This document shows, in pieces, positions 16,064 to 24,959 of a DNA stretch of 64,000 nt. The stretch is from assembly GCA_964344765.1 (NCBI GenBank), contig CAYFOM010000009.1, positions 1 through 64,000 of the forward strand, written 5' to 3'. This DNA is from JACNIZ01 sp964344765 (lineage in GTDB: Bacteria; Planctomycetota; UBA1135). Under the pieces are notes generated by a model. It ran no database searches, was not told the DNA's origin, and saw only the letters and a list, made by a program, of their open reading frames with translations. Numbering within the stretch: the stretch's first letter is position 1; every line of letters begins with the position of its first letter. The position numbers and the translations under genes were made by a program.

Positions 16064-18886
16064 TTAGCGCAATCCCTTTTGGATGCGTTCGATGAGCTTC
16101 CAAGCCTCGATTGGGCTGAGCTCCATCACGTCGGTGCCGAGCACCTCGTTCGCCAAGTCTTCCTCGCCTCTCTCCGCAAACAGTTGGAACAAAGAGGTTT
16201 GCACCATTCCGGCGGACTCGGCCCCGGATTCAGCAATTGGCTCCTCCACTAGCTGGCCCCTTTCGGTGGACTTTTCTTTCGTCACCGGTGCCACGTTCTT
16301 GGCACCTTCCAAAATCCGCTGACTAAGGTCCTCTTCATCGCGTTCCAGCCGATCCAAGACTTCGGCGGCGCGCTTCAGCACCAGCGCCGGCAATCCGGCC
16401 AGTCGGCCGACGTGAATGCCGTAGCTGCGATCGGTGCCGCCCTCGTCGATGCGGTGCAGGAACACGATTTCGTCGCCCCACTCGCGCACCGCCACATTCA
16501 AATTGCGCGCGCGCGGCAGGCTGGACGCCAAATCGGTGAGCTGGTGATAGTGCGTGGCGAACAAACAACGCGCGCTGATGTTGTTGTGCACGTGTTCGCA
16601 AACCGCCCATGCGATCGCCAAACCGTCGAAGGTGCTGGTGCCACGGCCAACCTCATCGAGCAACAGCAGCGAACGCTCACTGGCGTGGCGCAGAATGTTG
16701 GCGGTCTCGACCATCTCAACCATGAAGGTCGACGCACCGCGGCTGATGTCGTCGCCTCCGCCCAAGCGGGTGAAGACGCGGTCGACCAATCCAATCCGTG
16801 CCGAATCGGCCGGCACGAACGAACCCATTTGCGCAAGCAACACGATCAGCGCCGTCTGTCGCAAGTAGGTCGATTTACCGCTCATGTTGGGGCCGGTCAG
16901 AATGGCTAGCTGCTCGGCCTCGCCGCCTAAGCGGGTGTCGTTGGGAACAAAGGGTTCTTCCAACGCCGACGCCTCGACCACCGGGTGACGGCCGCCGCTG
17001 ATGTCGAGCTCGGTGTGGTCGTCGGAAACATCGGGCCGTACGAACCGGGATTGAACCGCGACCTCGGCCAAGCCGGTGTACACATCCAATTCAGCCAACG
17101 CCTGAGCCGTTCCCAGCAGTGCATCCACTTCGCCTTGGGCGGCGTTGCGTAGCTCGGTGAATAACTCGTACTCAAGCGCCTTCAGCTTTTCTTCGGCGCC
17201 TAAAACCTTGGCTTCGTATTCCTTCAGCTCGGGCGTGATGTAACGCTCAGCGTTCTTCAACGTCTGCTTGCGGATGTAATCCTCCGGCACGTTCGCCGAT
17301 TGCAAACGACTGACTTCGATGTAATAACCGAACACTCGGTTGAAGCCTAACTTCAACGTTGAGATGCCGGTGCGCTCCATCTCGCGCTGCTGCAGCTCGG
17401 CGAGGTATTGCTTGCCACCTTTGGCGAGTTCGCGCAGTTCATCGACGCGCTCGTGGAAGCCGTCGGCGATCAAACCGCCGTCCTTTAGACCCAACGGCGG
17501 ATCTTCAGCAATGGTCGCGCGAATACGATCGGCTAGCTCGGTGCATGGGTTCAAACGCTGGCGCAGATTCGCCAATAGAGGGCCCTGACGACCGTTATCG
17601 CCTGTTTCCGCAGAATCACTCAAAGCACCAACCGTGCCCAACACATGCGGTTGATCCAAAGCTTGATGCAACTGTGGAACTCGATTGAGCGCCCCTGCCA
17701 ACGACAGCAATTCACGCGCACCGGCTCGGCCGACGGCAACCTTGGCACTGATGCGTTCCAAGTCGCCCATGCCTTGCAGCGACCCACGCAGATCCTGTCG
17801 AACATCGGTGGCTTGCAGCAATGTTCCAACCGCGTCATGACGTCCGCGAATGGAGTCGCAATCGACCAAGGGTTCGAGCAACCATTGGCGCAACATGCGC
17901 GCACCCATCGGCGTGCGAGTGCGGTCGAGCACTTCCAAAAGCGTGCCTTCGCGACTGCCGTCTTGCTGCGATTGGGTGATCTCTAAAGTGCGTCGCGTCG
18001 CCCGGTCTAAAACCAAATGAGCCGTCGCGTTGTGCACGCGCAAATCGCGAATTTGATTCAGCGCATTCTTCTGCGTATCGCGCAAGAAATCGAGCAAGCC
18101 GCCGCCGGCTGCCAACAACTCGGCACGGTCATCCACCTCGAATGCTTCCAAGGTTTTGACCTGCAACTGCTCGCAAATTTCGCGACGTCCGCGCGGTGCA
18201 TCAAAGGACCACGGCGGGCGCTTGGTGCAAGCAATCTCCTCTCGCTGCACCGCCTGGCGCAACTGCTCGACCAAATCAAACAGCGCATCCGATTCCGACA
18301 GATCCGGAAACAACACCTCGGCCGGTTGAATGCGCGACAGTTCTTCAGCGAAACGACCCACCGTGGTCGTCGAACAACGGAAAACCCCGGTCGACAAATC
18401 AGCCCACGCCAAACCCACGCAAAAATCCTGCGGTTGAGTATTCGACTTCGCCCGCCCCGTCGGCGGTTCGATGTGCACCGAAAGCACAAACAACGGCTGG
18501 CCGCCGTCGAGGTTTTCATCTTCGATCAACGTGCCCGGCGATACCACGCGAACAATGCCGCGATCGACGATGCCCTTGGTTTCACTCGGATCCTGCAGCT
18601 GCTCACAAATGGCGACGGTGTAACCCTTGCGCACCAAGCGGATCAGGTAGCCCTCCATCGATTTGACCGGCACGCCAGCCATCGGCAGGTCCTTCTCCTT
18701 CGAGCGCGAAGTCAGCGCGATCCCGAGCTCGTCGGCGGCCACTTGGGCGTCATCGCCGAACATCTCGTAAAAGTCTCCCATGCGGAAGAACAGCAGGGCG
18801 TCGGGCTGCTCTTTTTTTGCCGCCCAAAATTGCCGCATCATCGGCGTTTCTTTGGGGCGGTTTTTTGCGGGGGAACGGGGTACCAA
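16064..18886 (-). CDS. mutS: DNA mismatch repair protein MutS
   Basis: MutS recognises mismatches and starts repair. The 940-residue protein has every expected element: the mismatch-reading FxE motif in FFRMGDFYEMFGDDA at the N-terminus, Walker A GPNMSGKSTYLRQ, Walker B LLLDEVGRGTSTFDG and the following FATHYHQL. It is somewhat longer than the E. coli protein, mainly through a Glu/Ser-rich linker before the C-terminal tail. The frame opens at TTG 18886, and the family motif TPMM (ATG 18841/18838) lies 15 codons in; family N-termini usually include residues before TPMM, so I keep the longer form. The start is divergent from a lipoprotein operon, 101 bases away. Confidence 0.96.
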   Translation of the reverse strand: MVPRSPAKNRPKETPMMRQFWAAKKEQPDALLFFRMGDFYEMFGDDAQVAADELGIALTSRSKEKDLPMAGVPVKSMEGYLIRLVRKGYTVAICEQLQDPSETKGIVDRGIVRVVSPGTLIEDENLDGGQPLFVLSVHIEPPTGRAKSNTQPQDFCVGLAWADLSTGVFRCSTTTVGRFAEELSRIQPAEVLFPDLSESDALFDLVEQLRQAVQREEIACTKRPPWSFDAPRGRREICEQLQVKTLEAFEVDDRAELLAAGGGLLDFLRDTQKNALNQIRDLRVHNATAHLVLDRATRRTLEITQSQQDGSREGTLLEVLDRTRTPMGARMLRQWLLEPLVDCDSIRGRHDAVGTLLQATDVRQDLRGSLQGMGDLERISAKVAVGRAGARELLSLAGALNRVPQLHQALDQPHVLGTVGALSDSAETGDNGRQGPLLANLRQRLNPCTELADRIRATIAEDPPLGLKDGGLIADGFHERVDELRELAKGGKQYLAELQQREMERTGISTLKLGFNRVFGYYIEVSRLQSANVPEDYIRKQTLKNAERYITPELKEYEAKVLGAEEKLKALEYELFTELRNAAQGEVDALLGTAQALAELDVYTGLAEVAVQSRFVRPDVSDDHTELDISGGRHPVVEASALEEPFVPNDTRLGGEAEQLAILTGPNMSGKSTYLRQTALIVLLAQMGSFVPADSARIGLVDRVFTRLGGGDDISRGASTFMVEMVETANILRHASERSLLLLDEVGRGTSTFDGLAIAWAVCEHVHNNISARCLFATHYHQLTDLASSLPRARNLNVAVREWGDEIVFLHRIDEGGTDRSYGIHVGRLAGLPALVLKRAAEVLDRLERDEEDLSQRILEGAKNVAPVTKEKSTERGQLVEEPIAESGAESAGMVQTSLFQLFAERGEEDLANEVLGTDVMELSPIEAWKLIERIQKGLR

Positions 18887-18987
18887 GGCGTTTTTTGGGG
18901 ATGCGGGCTCCGCATTCTATCCTTGCTGAGGGTCAACGTTTGCCTATCCTGCATCGACGGCCCGCGTATTACCCCCCGTTGCCTCAC

Positions 18988-20283
18988 ATGCGCCTACTCC
19001 TTGCCTCGGCACTGCTTGCGTTCACGTCGGCATGCTCGAGCAGTACCTTTCGCGACTATCCAGACACAGCGATGGGTGGGGTGCGCGCGTGGGAACAAGG
19101 CCGCTTCGACGCCGCCGCGCAGCAGTTCGGCCGCATTCACGAACTCGACGAAGACGACGCCTTCCTTTCTTATGCCGAAGCCGGCATGGTTTGGCACGTC
19201 GCCAGTCAGCCGGAGCGCGCAGTACAGGCATGGTTGTTGGCCGACTCCAAGCTAAGAAGCTTTGAAGATCGCCCGACGATCAGCGGCCGCACCATCACCG
19301 AAGGCATCGAATCGATGGTGCTCAACGACAAAGCTATCCCCTACGACGGCGAAGACTTTGAAGTTGCACTGCTGCATGGAATGATGGCTTGGGATTACTT
19401 GCGCATGGGCAATCTCGACGACGCGATGGTCGAGGTGCTGCGCGGTTACTTCATCGAGCAGACCGCCGAAGAGCGCTACGACACCCAATACGGAATGAAC
19501 CGCTTTGCGCGTTTTGTTGCCGCATTAGTGCAAGAAGTCGACGCCAACTTCGACGAAGCCGAACTCGACCTCGCCATCCTGGCCGAAGACATTCCCAATC
19601 ATCCGGCAGTGGAATATTCACTCGGTCGCGTGCAGCGATTGCAAAGCACGGAAGGCAAGGCTGAACGCGAATTGGCGCAATTGGTGGTGGTGCACGAGGT
19701 CTCGCGCATGCCGCGCAAGATCGCGGTGGAACACAGCTATCACACCGGTCGTAGCAGCGGCAAAATCTCGGTGCCCAAGTTCGGTTTTCCGCCGCCGGCG
19801 CGCATGGGAATCCATGTCAGTTTGGATCAGCAAGACGTCGGTCGCACGCAGATGTTGGAGAACGTGCTGCACGTTGCGCGCCGCAACTTGGACGACCGCA
19901 TGGCATGGACTTTGGCCAAATCTGTCGGACGCGCCGCGGCAAAAACGATATTGATCGATAAGGCCGCCAAAGAGGTCAAAAAAGAACGCGGCGACGGCAT
20001 GGGTTTTCTGGTTTCGGTGGTCGGCAGCCTGCTGCATTTTGCCACCGAACGCGCCGACCTGCGCTCGTGGATCACGCTGCCGCAAAGCATTGAAGTGCTG
20101 CGAGTTCCGGTTGAGGCGGGCGAGCATCACATCGGCCTGCAGATCCCCGGCGGCGAGTACGTCGACCTGGGAAATCACTCATTCCGGCCCGGCAAGCCCG
20201 TACTCATCACCGTGCGCACGTTGAAACAGCGTGTGTACACTCAAATCGGTCCACTTTCTGTGAACCAACACATTCAACCATGA
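18988..20283 (+). CDS. COG3014-like outer lipoprotein, first gene of a PBP-activator operon
   Basis: ATG 18988 gives 431 residues beginning with a lipoprotein signal (LLLASALLAFTSAC). The frame extends 57 codons upstream, but that part overlaps mutS and lacks a signal. The first 200 residues are TPR-like (FDAAAQQFGRIHELDED, YDGEDFEVALLHGMMAWDYLRMGNLDDAMVEVLR), matching uncharacterised COG3014 proteins, which in other bacteria travel with YcfL and LpoB. That same order follows here. The gene overlaps the next by ATGA. A role in cell-envelope assembly is inferred from context only. Confidence 0.78.
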   Translation: MRLLLASALLAFTSACSSSTFRDYPDTAMGGVRAWEQGRFDAAAQQFGRIHELDEDDAFLSYAEAGMVWHVASQPERAVQAWLLADSKLRSFEDRPTISGRTITEGIESMVLNDKAIPYDGEDFEVALLHGMMAWDYLRMGNLDDAMVEVLRGYFIEQTAEERYDTQYGMNRFARFVAALVQEVDANFDEAELDLAILAEDIPNHPAVEYSLGRVQRLQSTEGKAERELAQLVVVHEVSRMPRKIAVEHSYHTGRSSGKISVPKFGFPPPARMGIHVSLDQQDVGRTQMLENVLHVARRNLDDRMAWTLAKSVGRAAAKTILIDKAAKEVKKERGDGMGFLVSVVGSLLHFATERADLRSWITLPQSIEVLRVPVEAGEHHIGLQIPGGEYVDLGNHSFRPGKPVLITVRTLKQRVYTQIGPLSVNQHIQP

Positions 20284-20675
20284 ATCGAATCCTAACCACC
20301 TTGCTCCTCGCCGCGATCGTGCCGTTGGCGTCCTGCAGCTCCGTTGAAGTTGAAAACGGACCCTTGAGCGGCAATGCACAAATCGTCGGCTCCGTGCCGG
20401 GTGTCGAAATGACCGATGCAACCATCCGTTTCGACGACTCGGACTTGGCGGTTTATCAAGTCATGCTGCTGAATGACAACAGCGACCCGACTTGGGTTGA
20501 ATATCGAGCCAATTGGTTTGACGAAGGCGGCATTGAAGTTCCAAACGCTACTCGCCTTTGGAAAAAGATCCTGCTGCAAGGCGGCGCGCGCCAAGCCGTG
20601 CGTTCGATCGCTCCTACGATGAAAGCCGTCGAGTGCTTCATCCAAATTCGTGAACCGCAATCCAGCGCCAAGTAA
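20280..20675 (+). CDS. YcfL-like lipoprotein (first of two)
   Basis: The 131-residue protein has a lipobox (LLAAIVPLASC) and a single small beta-sandwich domain of the YcfL/DUF1425 type, recognised by YQVMLLNDNSDPTWVEYRANWFDEGGIEV, where a strand pair with W and F/W residues precedes GIEV. The start ATG overlaps the previous stop. The next gene encodes a diverged version of the same fold. YcfL is encoded next to lpoB in E. coli, which supports the assignment. Its molecular function is not established. Confidence 0.75.
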   Translation: MNRILTTLLLAAIVPLASCSSVEVENGPLSGNAQIVGSVPGVEMTDATIRFDDSDLAVYQVMLLNDNSDPTWVEYRANWFDEGGIEVPNATRLWKKILLQGGARQAVRSIAPTMKAVECFIQIREPQSSAK

Positions 20676-20690
20676 GCAAAGGAGATCACG

Positions 20691-21098
20691 ATGAAAACTC
20701 ACCTTATGTTTTTGCTGATCGCGCTCGGCCTTGGTTCGTGCGCCACAACCTCGGCCAGCGGCACCATGGTTGTCGATGGCGAAGAAGTTGAATTCAGCGC
20801 CGACGTCACCTCTGAAGTCGACGACATCGAAGTCGACCACACCTTAGTTCGCCAACTCGACGGCCGCGTCACTGCGCAGTTCGAATTGGAGAACGACGAT
20901 AGCTCGCCGAAGCGCTTGCACATTACCTGGGATTGGCTGGATTCCGATGGCATCATGTTGCGCAAAGCAACCGGCGAAGTCGCCGAACGTTTTGTGGTTC
21001 TGGCTCCAGACGAACTCAAAACTTTCACCATTCAGTCCCCCACCGAGCACGCCATTCAAATCAAAATCCGCGTGCGCTCCACCCGTAGCACTCTGTAA
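20691..21098 (+). CDS. YcfL-like lipoprotein (second of two)
   Basis: The 135-residue protein has a lipobox (LIALGLGSC) and, in its second half, the core seen in the neighbour: GRVTAQFELENDDSSPKRLHITWDWLDSDGIML followed by VLAPDELKTFTIQSP. It follows after 15 bases with an AAGGAG ribosome-binding site. Its N-terminal half has an added Val/Asp/Glu-rich strand region. It is best read as a paralogue of the preceding gene within one operon. Confidence 0.72.
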   Translation: MKTHLMFLLIALGLGSCATTSASGTMVVDGEEVEFSADVTSEVDDIEVDHTLVRQLDGRVTAQFELENDDSSPKRLHITWDWLDSDGIMLRKATGEVAERFVVLAPDELKTFTIQSPTEHAIQIKIRVRSTRSTL

Positions 21099-21110
21099 TC
21101 ACTTCCCAAC

Positions 21111-21692
21111 ATGTCACGCATTACCGCTCTTGCACTCGGACTGCTTACCTTCGCGGTCACGTCCTGCTCCCATAACGTGGAAGTGATCGACCCGGAAAGC
21201 GGCGAGACCATCAACATTGAATATGGCTTCGGCGATTTGCTGACCATCTCCAACACCATGGCTGAGTCCTTCCTCAGCTCCGATCGTTGGGGTGGCGACA
21301 AGCCGCGCGTCGTTTTCGGTGGCGTCCGCAACCGCACTCAGCAGCACCTCGACACCGAAAACATTACCGACACCATCCGCGCCGCGCTGGTGCAGTCGGG
21401 CAAATTCACGGTGCTGGTAGGCGACGTCGGGCTGTCGGAAATCGATAAGGAAATCGGTTATCAGCAGTCGGGTGCCGTCGATATGGCCACCGCCGCCGAG
21501 CTCGGCAAACAGATGGGCGCCGAATATGTGCTCTACGGCGCCTTCCGCGAAATTCGCAAGGCTAGAGACGACACCACCGCCGCCTGGTACAAGTTCACGC
21601 TGAATGCGGTCAATACTCAGACCCGTGAGCTGATCTGGACTCAGGAAGAATCCATCGCCAAGAAGGAAGAAAAGTCCTTCATGGGCTGGTAA
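21111..21692 (+). CDS. lpoB: LpoB-like penicillin-binding-protein activator lipoprotein
   Basis: In enterobacteria LpoB is an outer-membrane lipoprotein that reaches through the envelope to activate the peptidoglycan synthase PBP1B. The 193-residue protein has a lipobox (LLTFAVTSC) and the CsgG-like LpoB core: PRVVFGGVRNRTQQHLDTENITDTIRAAL, followed by AAELGKQMGAEYVLYGAF and ELIWTQEE. The conserved order COG3014-YcfL-YcfL-LpoB supports the call. No penicillin-binding protein gene is in the window. A strong GC-rich hairpin follows 28 bases after the stop. Confidence 0.82.
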   Translation: MSRITALALGLLTFAVTSCSHNVEVIDPESGETINIEYGFGDLLTISNTMAESFLSSDRWGGDKPRVVFGGVRNRTQQHLDTENITDTIRAALVQSGKFTVLVGDVGLSEIDKEIGYQQSGAVDMATAAELGKQMGAEYVLYGAFREIRKARDDTTAAWYKFTLNAVNTQTRELIWTQEESIAKKEEKSFMGW

Positions 21693-21720
21693 AGCGGCTG
21701 TTTGTAACCGAATATTCAAA

Positions 21721-21752
21721 GCGGCGCGGCGGATTATTTTCCGCCGCGCCGC
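21721..21752 (+). terminator. 13-bp GC-rich hairpin after the lpoB operon
   Basis: GCGGCGCGGCGGA (21721-21733), loop TTATTT, TCCGCCGCGCCGC (21740-21752) forms a perfect 13-bp stem between the lpoB stop and the acyl-CoA dehydrogenase start. No U-tract follows, so termination strength is uncertain; an RNA-stability or insulating role is also possible. Confidence 0.6.
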
Positions 21753-21823
21753 CTCAGTTTGGGCCGATTCTTATACAATTCAGAGCCAAAAAGGACCCCT
21801 CCCTACTCAAGGAATTCCACCAG

Positions 21824-23065
21824 ATGCAAGACCTGCAAAACATCGTTTTCACCGACGCCCACAAGGACGCCCGGGCCAAGGCTCACAAAGTTGCAATGGA
21901 CTACCTGCTGCCGCAGGCCGCCAAGCACGACGCCGCTCACTCGTACAACGAAGATGCGATGGCCGCAGCCGCCGAAATGGGCTTGCTCGGTTTGTGGATC
22001 CCTGAGGAGTACGGTGGCTCCGGCACCGGCATTCTGTCGCTGGCTTTGGTCGTCGAAGAGTTCTCGAAAGCCGACCCGGCGTTTGGTGTGGCCTTCGCCG
22101 TGAACGCGCTGGGTTCGATCCCGCTAATCATGGGCGGCACCGAAGAGCAGAAGCAAAAGTATCTGCCGCGCGTTGCCAAAGGTGAGATGTCTTGCGCTTT
22201 TGCATTGTCTGAAAAGTTCGCGGGTTCCGATGCCGGCGGCTTGGCCGTGACCGGTGAAAAGGTCGACGGCGGTTGGCGCATCAGTGGCGAGAAGAAGTGG
22301 ACCACCAACGGTTCGCGCGCCGATCTCATCACTTGCTTTGCGGTAACCGATCCCGAGTCGCGCTCGCGTCGCATCTCGGCCTTCATCGTTGAGAAGGAAG
22401 ACGAGGGGTTCAGCATCAAGAAGGATGAAAACAAGATGGGCATCCGCATGGTGCCGGTATCCGAGACCGTTTATGACAACGTCTTTGTCAGCGATGATCG
22501 CTTGCTAGGCGGACGTCCGGGTTTGGGCTTCAAGCACTCGATGATGACCTTGGACTGGGCGCGCCCTGGTGTTGCTGCTCAAGGCGTCGGCACAGCTGCC
22601 GGTGCATTGGAACTGGCGACTACCTACGCCACTCGTCGCAAGCAGTTCGGTCAGCCGATCGCTTCTTTCCAAATGCTGCAAGCTAAGTTGGCCGACATGG
22701 CGATGAAGACCGAAGCTGCTCGTCAGCTAACCTTCCTCAGCGCTGCTCAAGCCGACGCCGGTCTTAGCGTTAACAAGACTGCAGCTATGGCCAAGTGCTT
22801 CGCCACCGATACCGCGATGGAAGTCGCAACCGAAGCAGTGCAAATCTTCGGCGGTTACGGCTTCATGGAAGATTACCCGATCGCTAAGTTCATGCGCGAC
22901 GCCAAGATCCTGCAGATCTACGAAGGCACCAATCAGGTTCAGCGCTTGGTCATCGCCCGCAACTTGGTCAAAGAAGCCCAACGACACTCGTACCTATCGG
23001 ATTACATCCCGGTCGAAGAGCAAGCTACTTTCGCACCGGAAGAGTTGATCTCGGTCAACATGTAA
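21824..23065 (+). CDS. Acyl-CoA dehydrogenase
   Basis: This FAD enzyme oxidises acyl-CoA to trans-2-enoyl-CoA and passes electrons to an electron-transfer flavoprotein. The 413-residue protein is full length: the N-terminal helical domain, CAFALSEKFAGSD (substrate/FAD site), WTTNG, and the C-terminal YATRRKQFGQPIASFQ and QIFGGYGFMEDYP, ending with the catalytic-base motif QIYEGTNQVQRLVIARNL in which Glu is the expected base. The start at 21824 has AAGGA upstream. The chain length or amino-acid-derived substrate cannot be deduced. Its last 11 bases overlap the 3' end of the convergent napH. Confidence 0.95.
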   Translation: MQDLQNIVFTDAHKDARAKAHKVAMDYLLPQAAKHDAAHSYNEDAMAAAAEMGLLGLWIPEEYGGSGTGILSLALVVEEFSKADPAFGVAFAVNALGSIPLIMGGTEEQKQKYLPRVAKGEMSCAFALSEKFAGSDAGGLAVTGEKVDGGWRISGEKKWTTNGSRADLITCFAVTDPESRSRRISAFIVEKEDEGFSIKKDENKMGIRMVPVSETVYDNVFVSDDRLLGGRPGLGFKHSMMTLDWARPGVAAQGVGTAAGALELATTYATRRKQFGQPIASFQMLQAKLADMAMKTEAARQLTFLSAAQADAGLSVNKTAAMAKCFATDTAMEVATEAVQIFGGYGFMEDYPIAKFMRDAKILQIYEGTNQVQRLVIARNLVKEAQRHSYLSDYIPVEEQATFAPEELISVNM

Positions 23066-23897
23066 TCTGCTGACCACGCGTGCCCTGCGAGAGCACCTCG
23101 TTAGGGCACGCTTGGATGCAATCGCCGCAGCGCGTGCATTCTGGATCCAGAATGGCGCGCTGTTTTTGCATGGTGTAATTCTCCATCACGGCGATGCCCA
23201 TGCTGCAATTACGCGTGCATTTGCCGCATGGAAGTTGGCCGGCGGTTTCCGGATTGATTTGGATTTTCCAACGACCGAAGCGACCGACGATGGCGTAAAA
23301 CGCGCCGAGCGGACACAGGGCGCGGCACCACAACCGGCGTGAGAACCATTCGCTTGCCATCAAGATCAGCAGAGGGATGGAGTGAACCAGCGCAGCACCC
23401 CAACCGAGGTCGGCGGAAAATACCGCTAACCAGACCACCCAGTTAATCGGTGAAACCGATTGGAAGATCGGCAGACCGGAAGTGAAGGTCAGCAGCAGGC
23501 AAAACAGCAGTACGTAATACTTCAGCGACTTCGGTGCCGCCCAATTCGGGAAAGGTCGTTTGCTGTGCTTGCGCCGCCACGATTGAAAGCGTTTGCGGAG
23601 GCCGTCGGAAAGATCGAGTAGAAGTCCTAGAGGGCAGATCCATCCGCAGAATGCGCGTCCGAGGAGGAGGGCGGACAGAACGACGAGCAGACCTGCCCCG
23701 ATTAAGACTTCTGGTTTTGCGGTACCGCTGGCAATGATGTTCTCCAGCGCCGCCAAAGGATCAACGATTAACAGGGTATCGATCCAACGCACCGACGTCG
23801 CGCTTCCGCGTACCCATGGTTCGGGTAAGTAACGCCCCGCTATCAGCAGTCCAAGAAAAACGGCGGCGGTCAGTCGTCGGGCTAGAGTGAAGCGCAC
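23055..23897 (-). CDS. napH: NapH, membrane ferredoxin-type quinol dehydrogenase subunit
   Basis: NapH takes electrons from quinol and passes them with NapG toward NapB/NapA. The 280-residue protein has four membrane segments, the paired Cys motifs CGWICPLG and CRALCPLGAF characteristic of NapH/NosR/CcoG, and two C-terminal [4Fe-4S] motifs (CGKCTRNC...; CTRCGDCIQACP). It is the last gene of the napD-A-B-G-H operon. Because napC is missing, NapGH is the only visible quinol link for the reductase. Confidence 0.93.
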   Translation of the reverse strand: MRFTLARRLTAAVFLGLLIAGRYLPEPWVRGSATSVRWIDTLLIVDPLAALENIIASGTAKPEVLIGAGLLVVLSALLLGRAFCGWICPLGLLLDLSDGLRKRFQSWRRKHSKRPFPNWAAPKSLKYYVLLFCLLLTFTSGLPIFQSVSPINWVVWLAVFSADLGWGAALVHSIPLLILMASEWFSRRLWCRALCPLGAFYAIVGRFGRWKIQINPETAGQLPCGKCTRNCSMGIAVMENYTMQKQRAILDPECTRCGDCIQACPNEVLSQGTRGQQITC

Positions 23898-23933
23898 GGT
23901 CGGAGGATGGGGCTGGAGTGGGCGCCGTTGCGA

Positions 23934-24584
23934 TTATGTTTTTTCGCGTGCGTCTTCGGGCACCATGATGATGGAAGTGGGCTCGGTCAAGCAAGCCCAG
24001 TCGCACAAGCCGCATCCAATGCAGGAATCTTCATTGATGTATGCACGCCCCATTCGATCCAGCACGATGGCGTCGTCGGGGAACGGACAGGCGTGCCAAC
24101 ATGCGCGGCAAATTTCGTCCTTCCAAGCCATGCACAAGTCGGTATCAATGCGCGCCACCCCCATTTTGATGTTGTAGATCTGGTCCACAATCCCGCCGGG
24201 CTCTTCACCTTCGGCGTGGGGTAGCGTGAGGGCATCAGTGGGACAGACATCGATGCACAACAACTGGTCGTGTCCCTCGCACAGCTTGCACGGCATAGTG
24301 CGGGCGACCAAGTACGGCGTGCCCGACGACAAACCCGTCATCGGACCGGCCGAGATCAGCGTGTCGAAGGGGCATGCCTCAATGCACTGCCCACAGCGAA
24401 TGCACGCTGCCAGAAAATCAACAGCAGGCCCTGCTCCTGGGGGACGGAGCAGGGCCTTAACTGGATCAGTACTCGATGTGCGTGAAGCACTCTTGATGGC
24501 TGGCCCTCCCAGCGCCGCGCCGGCCGCGCAAGCAGCCAAACCGATTGTCCTTCGCAGCCACGCACGACGCGGGAGGTGTGTCAT
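23934..24584 (-). CDS. napG: NapG, periplasmic [4Fe-4S] ferredoxin
   Basis: The 216-residue protein has a twin-arginine-like leader (RRAWLRRTIGLAACAAGAALGG) and four cluster motifs: CIRCGQCIEACP, CKLCEG...CIDVCP, CMAWKDEICRACWHACP and CIGCGLCDWAC. This layout, including the second motif with the KLCEG insertion and the third with CRACWHACPF, is the NapG signature. It works with the membrane NapH encoded 36 bases downstream. Confidence 0.94.
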   Translation of the reverse strand: MTHLPRRAWLRRTIGLAACAAGAALGGPAIKSASRTSSTDPVKALLRPPGAGPAVDFLAACIRCGQCIEACPFDTLISAGPMTGLSSGTPYLVARTMPCKLCEGHDQLLCIDVCPTDALTLPHAEGEEPGGIVDQIYNIKMGVARIDTDLCMAWKDEICRACWHACPFPDDAIVLDRMGRAYINEDSCIGCGLCDWACLTEPTSIIMVPEDAREKT

Positions 24585-24615
24585 CTCTACGCCTCAGCTA
24601 GAGGTAGACGGAAGT

Positions 24616-24957
24616 CTATTCCTCAGTGCTTGTGTGACATGTGCGGCATTTACCCTCCATGAGGATATCTGCCATGCCTTCGTGTACCACCTTCGGGGCG
24701 TTGTTCTTGCCCGTTCTATGGCAGCTCAAGCAGTTTTCGCTTTGCCAGCTATCCACCGGGCCGTCACCGTGATAGGCATCAACGGGAATGCTAGGCGGGA
24801 AAGCGTTCTTAGCGAAGTCTACGCTTGATTCAGAAGTACTTGCTACAGCGGCCGGGCCCCGGTCGAGACCATCGGTGCTGTGCGTAGCCGTGCTGCATGC
24901 GACCATTACCAGCAACAATGCAGGGATGCATGCAAAAAGGAGTCGTTGAATGCGCAT
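24616..24957 (-). CDS. napB: NapB-like diheme cytochrome c lipoprotein
   Basis: NapB is the diheme electron donor of NapA. The 113-residue protein has a lipobox (LLLVMVAC), the NapB-type segment FPPSIPVDAYHGDGPVDSW, and two heme sites, CLSCH and CRTCH. It is shorter than proteobacterial NapB (usually around 150 residues) and is lipid-anchored rather than soluble. Its position directly after napA (2 bases between coding regions) supports the role. Confidence 0.85.
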   Translation of the reverse strand: MRIQRLLFACIPALLLVMVACSTATHSTDGLDRGPAAVASTSESSVDFAKNAFPPSIPVDAYHGDGPVDSWQSENCLSCHRTGKNNAPKVVHEGMADILMEGKCRTCHTSTEE

Positions 24958-24959
24958 GT

